Below, in pieces: positions 12,927 to 16,484 of a DNA stretch of 16,484 nucleotides. The stretch's first letter is position 1; each line of letters begins with the position of its first letter. The notes beneath the pieces were generated by a model. The model ran no database searches. It was not told where the DNA came from and saw only the letters and a program-made list of their open reading frames with translations. The stretch spans positions 1 through 16,484 of the forward strand of contig DYIG01000015.1 of the NCBI GenBank assembly GCA_020723725.1, given 5' to 3'. The translations under genes and the position numbers were made by a program. This DNA comes from Thermaerobacter marianensis. Its GTDB lineage: Bacteria; Bacillota; Sulfobacillia; DYIH01; DYIG01.

Positions 12927-13688
12927 TCACCTTTCTGGACCGATGATTATAACTATCTCACCTTTGACGACACCCTGCCTGAAATGCTCCAACACCTCTT
13001 CAAATGTCCCTCTCACAACCTCTTCAAACTTTTTGGTCAATTCTCGTGCTACCGCAATATCCCGCGAGGATCCAAAGAAACCGGCTAACTCATCTAATGT
13101 CTTCATCAGCCTGTAAGGGGATTCGTAGATAACACATGTCCAATTGGCACTTTGGACCTTCTCGAGGACCTCCTTGCGCGCCTTCCCTTTCCGAGGCAAA
13201 AAACCCAGGAATACAAATGGGGAGGGAGGCAACCCTGAAAGGACCAGTGCAGGCAGCAGCGCGGATGGGCCCGGCAGGGACGTAACTTGGAAGCCGGCCT
13301 CAAGGACAGCGCGTACAAGTAAGTAGCCTGGGTCGGATATCAGAGGGGTGCCCGCATCCGAAACAAGGGCAACACTTTGACCTGATTGCAATAAAGATAT
13401 AACCCGGTTGACCCTGACCTGTTCATTGAACTGATGCAGGCTCAACAGCCGGGTCTTAATTCCCAGATGATTAAGAATCCTGACGGTACGGCGGGTGTCC
13501 TCGGATAGAATTACGTCTACGTTTTTAAGTGTTTCCGCAACCCGATAGGTTATATCGTCAAGGTTACCTATCGGTGTGGAACAAACGAAAAGAGCACCCG
13601 GACGAGCACCCTGAAAAGCCCCCTCCCCCTGTTCCACCTGCAGAACTGCCCCGCGCGGAGCTACCCCCTGCGGAGCAACATCCCCCAC
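12927..13688 (-). CDS. rsmI: 16S rRNA (cytidine-1402-2'-O)-methyltransferase RsmI
   Basis: Methylates the 2'-hydroxyl of C1402 in the ribosomal decoding centre. From the chosen start the motifs are C-S-T-P-I-G-N-L-D-D-I-T (36-47), S-E-D-T-R-R-T (62-68), V-S-D-A-G-T-P-L-I-S-D-P-G (109-121) and L-P-G-P-S-A (138-143), typical of this tetrapyrrole-methylase-fold family. The start is uncertain: GTG at 13688 has GGAAGGG 8 nt upstream; GTG at 13718 and 13637 are alternatives. All of them lie inside ricT, so the first 40-odd residues are encoded in another frame of that gene's tail. The protein stops at G-P-E-R right after E-I-V-I-I-I. It therefore appears to lack the 40-60-residue C-terminal extension of longer homologues (286 in E. 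coli). In B. subtilis yabA, yabB and yazA lie between ricT and rsmI; they are missing here. Confidence 0.92.
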   Translation of the reverse strand: MGDVAPQGVAPRGAVLQVEQGEGAFQGARPGALFVCSTPIGNLDDITYRVAETLKNVDVILSEDTRRTVRILNHLGIKTRLLSLHQFNEQVRVNRVISLLQSGQSVALVSDAGTPLISDPGYLLVRAVLEAGFQVTSLPGPSALLPALVLSGLPPSPFVFLGFLPRKGKARKEVLEKVQSANWTCVIYESPYRLMKTLDELAGFFGSSRDIAVARELTKKFEEVVRGTFEEVLEHFRQGVVKGEIVIIIGPER

Positions 13689-14397
13689 AACTGTATCCCT
13701 TCCCGGTTTCTTCCCCACCGGCGATAACTAAGCCCCCTTCAACCCCGCCATTAGCCTCATCGTTAATGGCGCTCTCCGACTCGTAACGGAGACAGCACAT
13801 CAACCTTCCACACAACCCCGATATCTTGCCGGGGTTAAGGGACAGGTTCTGTTCTTTAGCCATGCGGATGGAAACGGGTTTAAATTCCGTAAGGAAGGAT
13901 GAGCAGCACAAGGTTCTTCCACAGGGTCCGAGACCTCCAAGCAGGGCAGCCTCATCCCTTACCCCTATCTGCCTGAGTTCCACACGGCATTTCAGGGCCG
14001 ACACCAGGTCCCGAACCAGTGCTCTAAAATCCACCCTGCCTTCTGCCGTAAAATAGATCGTTACCTTACTGCCATCAAAGGCATACTCCGCCTCTACAGG
14101 CCGCAGTTCCAAACCGTGCTTGGCCACCTTCTCCTTGCAAACCTGTAAAGCCCGCATAGCCTTTTCATTGTTTTGTTTTGCCCGTTCAAGGTCTTCGCTT
14201 GAAGCACGCCGAATTATCTTCTTATGCTGGTGATCTTCCCCGTTGGCAGCCTCCCTGGGACGGGTGGCCACCTGACCCAGCTCAAGCCCTTGGGCAGTCT
14301 CAACCAGCACCTTTTCTCCTAACGAATAATCCTTGTCCGGTGCGATAAAATGATAAACCTTGCCTGAAGGTCGAAATCTCAAACCTACTACGTACAT
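13564..14397 (-). CDS. ricT: RicT (YaaT), RNase Y-associated iron-sulfur regulator, with unusual Cys-rich tail
   Basis: RicT forms the RicA-RicF-RicT complex that carries iron-sulfur clusters, promotes RNase Y mRNA maturation and is needed for sporulation, biofilm formation and competence in B. subtilis. The PSP1-type core (1-205) is well conserved: V-V-G-L-R-F (3-8), F-T-A-E-G-R-V-D-F-R (116-125), L-G-P-C-G-R-T-L-C-C (156-165; Cys159, 164, 165), Q-N-L-S-L-N-P (183-189) and G-L-C-G-R-L-M-C-C-L-R-Y-E (194-206; Cys196, 201, 202). After about residue 215 homology to the usual C-terminal segment stops. The last 60 residues are instead Gly/Ser-rich with five extra cysteines (C237, C240, C241, C264, C268). 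This tail overlaps the start of rsmI. ATG at 14397 is preferred over the TTG immediately before it. It lies 21 bp after holB. Confidence 0.93.
   Translation of the reverse strand: MYVVGLRFRPSGKVYHFIAPDKDYSLGEKVLVETAQGLELGQVATRPREAANGEDHQHKKIIRRASSEDLERAKQNNEKAMRALQVCKEKVAKHGLELRPVEAEYAFDGSKVTIYFTAEGRVDFRALVRDLVSALKCRVELRQIGVRDEAALLGGLGPCGRTLCCSSFLTEFKPVSIRMAKEQNLSLNPGKISGLCGRLMCCLRYESESAINDEANGGVEGGLVIAGGEETGKGYSCGGCCSAGGSSARGSSAGGTGGGGFSGCSSGCSFRLFHTDR
13635..13679 (-). repeat. Degenerate 15-bp tandem repeat inside the ricT/rsmI overlap
   Basis: Three 15-bp units lie head to tail on the minus strand: GTTGCTCCGCAGGGG, GTAGCTCCGCGCGGG and the weaker GCAGTTCTGCAGGTG. Because 15 is a multiple of three, the repeat keeps both frames open. 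It yields V-A-P-Q-G/V-A-P-R-G in RsmI and C-S-A-G-G/S-S-A-R-G/S-S-A-G-G in RicT. The first two units differ at only three positions. Confidence 0.6.
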
Positions 14398-14418
14398 CAA
14401 AACCCCAGCCTTTCAAGT

Positions 14419-15444
14419 CTATGCCCCCCTAGTTAAACATTCTTTTAGGCGGAAGGCTATAACTTGATAAAGTAAACGTTTGCTGGCCTTTTCATTAAGC
14501 AGGCTTTGGGTTGAACCAAGCTCTTTTAGCAGCATGTACAGAGTCTCCGGCCGAAGGTGCCTCACCGTCGTAGCAGAACTCGATTCATTCAACAGCATTA
14601 ATCCCCGCTCCCCACCAATGAGCTCAACGAGCAGATCCCTGCAGTAAAGCAGCAAAAGATCCATCTGCTTAAAATGGCTGGAAGAACGGTCCTCCCAACC
14701 CTGCATTTCGTCGGCCAATGTAAAGGGATCTGCACTACCCTCTAAAATCCTTATAAAAAACCCTTTAACTATACTATAACCCTCTTCAATTGCATTATCT
14801 GATACCATTTCAAGGGCGATAGATGGATTTCCCTCACTTAATAAAGCCGCTCTTCCCGCCAGGTCTCGTTCAAACCCCTGTTTAACAAGGTAATTTTCAA
14901 TTATAACCGGGTCGACAGGCCTGAATGGCAGCAACTGACACCTTGATAAAACTGTAGGAAGAACCCCGTCTACTGATGAGGCTATAAGGATGAAAACCAG
15001 TCTATCAGGGGGTTCCTCCAGTATCTTAAGAATGGCGTTTGAAGCAGACTCGGTCATTCTATCTGCGTTATCCACTACGATTATGCGCCAACCCCCGGCG
15101 TAACTTGCCACTGCCGTATCCCGGATAACCTTTCGGATCTGCTCTATTTTTACCCCTGTTGATTCCTTCGCGGGCTCAACCCACTTAAAATCGGGGTGAA
15201 CACCATTAGCCATCCATATGCAAGACTGACATGTTCCACACGGGTCTCCATTTTGCGATCGGTTGGAACACAAAAGGGCAGCGCCGAAGGCCCTCGCTGT
15301 CACTCGCTTACCTAGCCCCTCATACCCACAAAATAGATAGGCATTGGCTGGCTTCTCCTCGGCCAAAACCCTCCGTATCACCCTTTTGGCATGCTCCTGC
15401 CCCAGGACGGTATTCAGCAAACTTGACCCGGCCCCCGTATCCAA
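14419..15444 (-). CDS. holB: DNA polymerase III delta' subunit
   Basis: A component of the clamp-loader complex that loads the sliding clamp at replication forks. The AAA+ fold begins with L-G-Q-E-H-A-K-R (14-21), a P-loop G-Y-E-G-L-G-K-R (40-47), a zinc module C59 ... C69-xx-C72-xx-C75, a Walker B-like V-V-D-N-A-D (123-128), L-K-I-L-E-E-P-P (139-146) and S-R-C (167-169). The C-terminal third is the less conserved helical collar domain. The length of 341 is normal. The TTG at 15444 has no good ribosome site; an in-frame TTG at 15420, which would start M-L-N-T-V-L-G-Q, is equally plausible. It lies 7 bp after the arginase-family gene and is followed by ricT, as in B. subtilis. Confidence 0.93.
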   Translation of the reverse strand: MDTGAGSSLLNTVLGQEHAKRVIRRVLAEEKPANAYLFCGYEGLGKRVTARAFGAALLCSNRSQNGDPCGTCQSCIWMANGVHPDFKWVEPAKESTGVKIEQIRKVIRDTAVASYAGGWRIIVVDNADRMTESASNAILKILEEPPDRLVFILIASSVDGVLPTVLSRCQLLPFRPVDPVIIENYLVKQGFERDLAGRAALLSEGNPSIALEMVSDNAIEEGYSIVKGFFIRILEGSADPFTLADEMQGWEDRSSSHFKQMDLLLLYCRDLLVELIGGERGLMLLNESSSATTVRHLRPETLYMLLKELGSTQSLLNEKASKRLLYQVIAFRLKECLTRGA

Positions 15445-15451
15445 CAGACTG

Positions 15452-16360
15452 CTAAATGATAACCTTACCTAATACAGAAGATATCAGACCAACGGCGAGA
15501 CCGGCAGTTCTGTTCCCTTGATCGAGGATAGGGTTGACCTCCACAACCTCGAGGGATCCCAACACCTGGGATTCAGCCAGTACCTCCATTGCCAAGTGTG
15601 CTTCCCGATAAGTCAAACCACCCGTCTCGGGAGTTCCCACCCCCGGGGCGTACATCGGATCAATCACGTCCATATCTATGGTAACGTGCACGGGACGAGA
15701 TCCCCCTGCACTTGCTATGTCAATAGCGTTTCGGATAACGGCAGCAATCCCATGCTCATCAATATCTTTCATGGAGAAAACACGGATACCTGAATTCCTC
15801 AATGCCTGTTTCTCAAAGCGATCGAGGTCACGCGCGCCTATAAGTACAACATTCTCTTCATTAACCTTTGGAGCTACACCTCCACATGCCACGAGACGAT
15901 CGTCTCCCCGCCCGACTATGGCAGCCAACGGCATGCCAAAAATACTCCCGCTCGGACTCGTTTCAGGGGTATTGAAATCGCCGTGCGCATCAAACCAGAT
16001 AACGCCCGAGCTAACCCCTCGCGCCATACCAGCTCGCGCGACACCAGCCATCGTCCCGACTGCAATACTATGGTCCCCGCCCAAAACAACGGGCATCATG
16101 GATTCAAGAAGTGCCCCTTCCACCCAATTTGCAAGTTCCTCACATACAGCCATAACCTCAGCTAGGTACTTGATGCGCTCGTCACCAACCTCACGTGTCT
16201 CCCTGATAGCCACAGGTATATCGCCTCTATCAACTACCCTATGACCGATCTCAGCCAATTCCTTATGCAAACCGGCATAACGAATGGCACTTGGCCCCAT
16301 ATCCGTTCCGCGCCTGCGTCCCCCGAGGTCCATGGGCACGCCGATAATTGCCACGTCCAT
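15452..16360 (-). CDS. Arginase-family ureohydrolase with altered active-site loop
   Basis: A manganese ureohydrolase; by overall pattern an arginase (L-arginine to ornithine and urea), though agmatinase-like or other guanidino substrates are possible. The metal ligands are all present: His97 (G-G-D-H-S), Asp124, His126 and Asp128 (D-A-H-G-D-F-N-T-P), Asp229 and Asp231 (D-M-D), and Glu274 in V-E-V-N-P. Asn130 and Ser137, which contact the amino acid part of arginine in known arginases, are also kept. However, the following loop, usually S-G-N-I-H-G-M-P, reads S-G-S-I-F-G-M-P. Asn139 is therefore Ser and the catalytic-site His141 is Phe (codon TTT). ATG at 16360 is preferred over the adjacent TTG; GATGGGGTG lies upstream. 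It heads the holB-ricT-rsmI group. No clear promoter is visible in the upstream 75 bp. Confidence 0.88.
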   Translation of the reverse strand: MDVAIIGVPMDLGGRRRGTDMGPSAIRYAGLHKELAEIGHRVVDRGDIPVAIRETREVGDERIKYLAEVMAVCEELANWVEGALLESMMPVVLGGDHSIAVGTMAGVARAGMARGVSSGVIWFDAHGDFNTPETSPSGSIFGMPLAAIVGRGDDRLVACGGVAPKVNEENVVLIGARDLDRFEKQALRNSGIRVFSMKDIDEHGIAAVIRNAIDIASAGGSRPVHVTIDMDVIDPMYAPGVGTPETGGLTYREAHLAMEVLAESQVLGSLEVVEVNPILDQGNRTAGLAVGLISSVLGKVII

Positions 16361-16429
16361 CAAAACACCCCATCAAAGATTCTAGGGCATAACCATTCGA
16401 TTTATCCGTACCGTCTTTCCTTCCACTCT

Positions 16430-16463
16430 AAATAAATAAGCCGCGCAATTACTCACGCGGCTT
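16430..16463 (-). terminator. Probable intrinsic terminator of a gene beyond the window edge
   Basis: On the minus strand AAGCCGCG (16463-16456) pairs perfectly with CGCGGCTT (16445-16438) around a 10-nt loop, then ATTTATTT. The tail is T-rich but interrupted. It would end a minus-strand transcript entering from beyond 16484 and so separate it from the arginase unit. One reading frame stays open through the hairpin to a stop at 16382, so a coding 3' end cannot be excluded. Confidence 0.55.
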
Positions 16464-16484
16464 GCAAATAATTCCCGGCGGCGA

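Noticed and set aside
15678..16244. 188-codon plus-strand frame antisense to the arginase-family gene
   Set aside because: The opposite strand has an unmistakable ureohydrolase; the frame is low in information, rich in Ser/Pro/Thr, and lacks a convincing start site.
1..16484. CRISPR arrays, insertion sequences, integrase or phage genes, tRNA or rRNA
   Set aside because: No regularly spaced repeats, transposase or integrase motifs, terminal inverted repeats or cloverleaf-like sequences were noticed on reading both strands.

Overview
The window looks like a housekeeping and early-sporulation region of an endospore-forming, flagellated Firmicute. This inference rests on spoVG, veg, ricT (yaaT), an AbrB-type regulator with a Spo0A-style operator, Bacillus-type ribosome binding sites and sigma-A promoters, and frequent TTG/GTG starts. 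The gene neighbourhood (holB-ricT-rsmI-abrB / metG-tatD-rsmA-ykuK-veg-ispE-spoVG) is a rearranged version of the origin-proximal block of Bacillus subtilis. It resembles Peptococcaceae-type Clostridia (Desulfotomaculum/Pelotomaculum relatives), but genus cannot be fixed from sequence reading alone. No mobile element, CRISPR array, tRNA or rRNA was seen.

Layout. (1) Bases 1-1323, plus strand: a promoter-like site and two overlapping genes for unrecognised lipoproteins. (2) Bases 1296-3301, minus strand: an apparent operon cheC-cheD-diguanylate cyclase. (3) Bases 3413-3887: a structured leader with a terminator, a 78-residue protein of unknown function and a second terminator, all plus strand. 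(4) Bases 3906-4538, minus strand: a PilZ-type c-di-GMP effector. (5) Bases 4601-9062, minus strand, in transcription order: ykuK, tandem promoters, veg, terminator, ispE, a MobA-like nucleotidyltransferase, ilvA, spoVG, terminator. (6) Bases 9136-12404, minus strand: metG-tatD-rsmA, packed end to end. (7) Bases 12441-12836: divergent promoters for metG and abrB, then abrB (plus strand). (8) Bases 12927-16360, minus strand: arginase-family gene, holB, ricT and rsmI, with an upstream hairpin at the window edge.

How the genes work together. cheC and cheD act on chemotaxis adaptation (CheY-P dephosphorylation, receptor deamidation). Their partner makes c-di-GMP, and the nearby PilZ protein can read c-di-GMP, so this section looks devoted to motility and lifestyle control. 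The central block supplies translation and ribosome maturation (metG, rsmA, rsmI), isoprenoid synthesis (ispE), isoleucine synthesis or threonine breakdown (ilvA), replication (holB) and RNA decay/sporulation control (ricT). abrB carries the same regulatory layout known in B. subtilis: two tandem 0A boxes one helical turn apart, just downstream of a sigma-A promoter. veg carries two tandem, near-consensus sigma-A promoters, again as in B. subtilis.

Most noteworthy: a ricT/rsmI overlap in which a GC-rich 15-bp degenerate repeat encodes a Gly/Ser/Cys-rich RicT tail in one frame and an N-terminal RsmI extension in another; the cheC-cheD-cyclase operon; an arginase whose usual catalytic-site His is Phe; and a terminator-containing leader ahead of the 78-residue gene. 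I see no wholly new multi-gene system. The candidates are these local departures from well-known genes.
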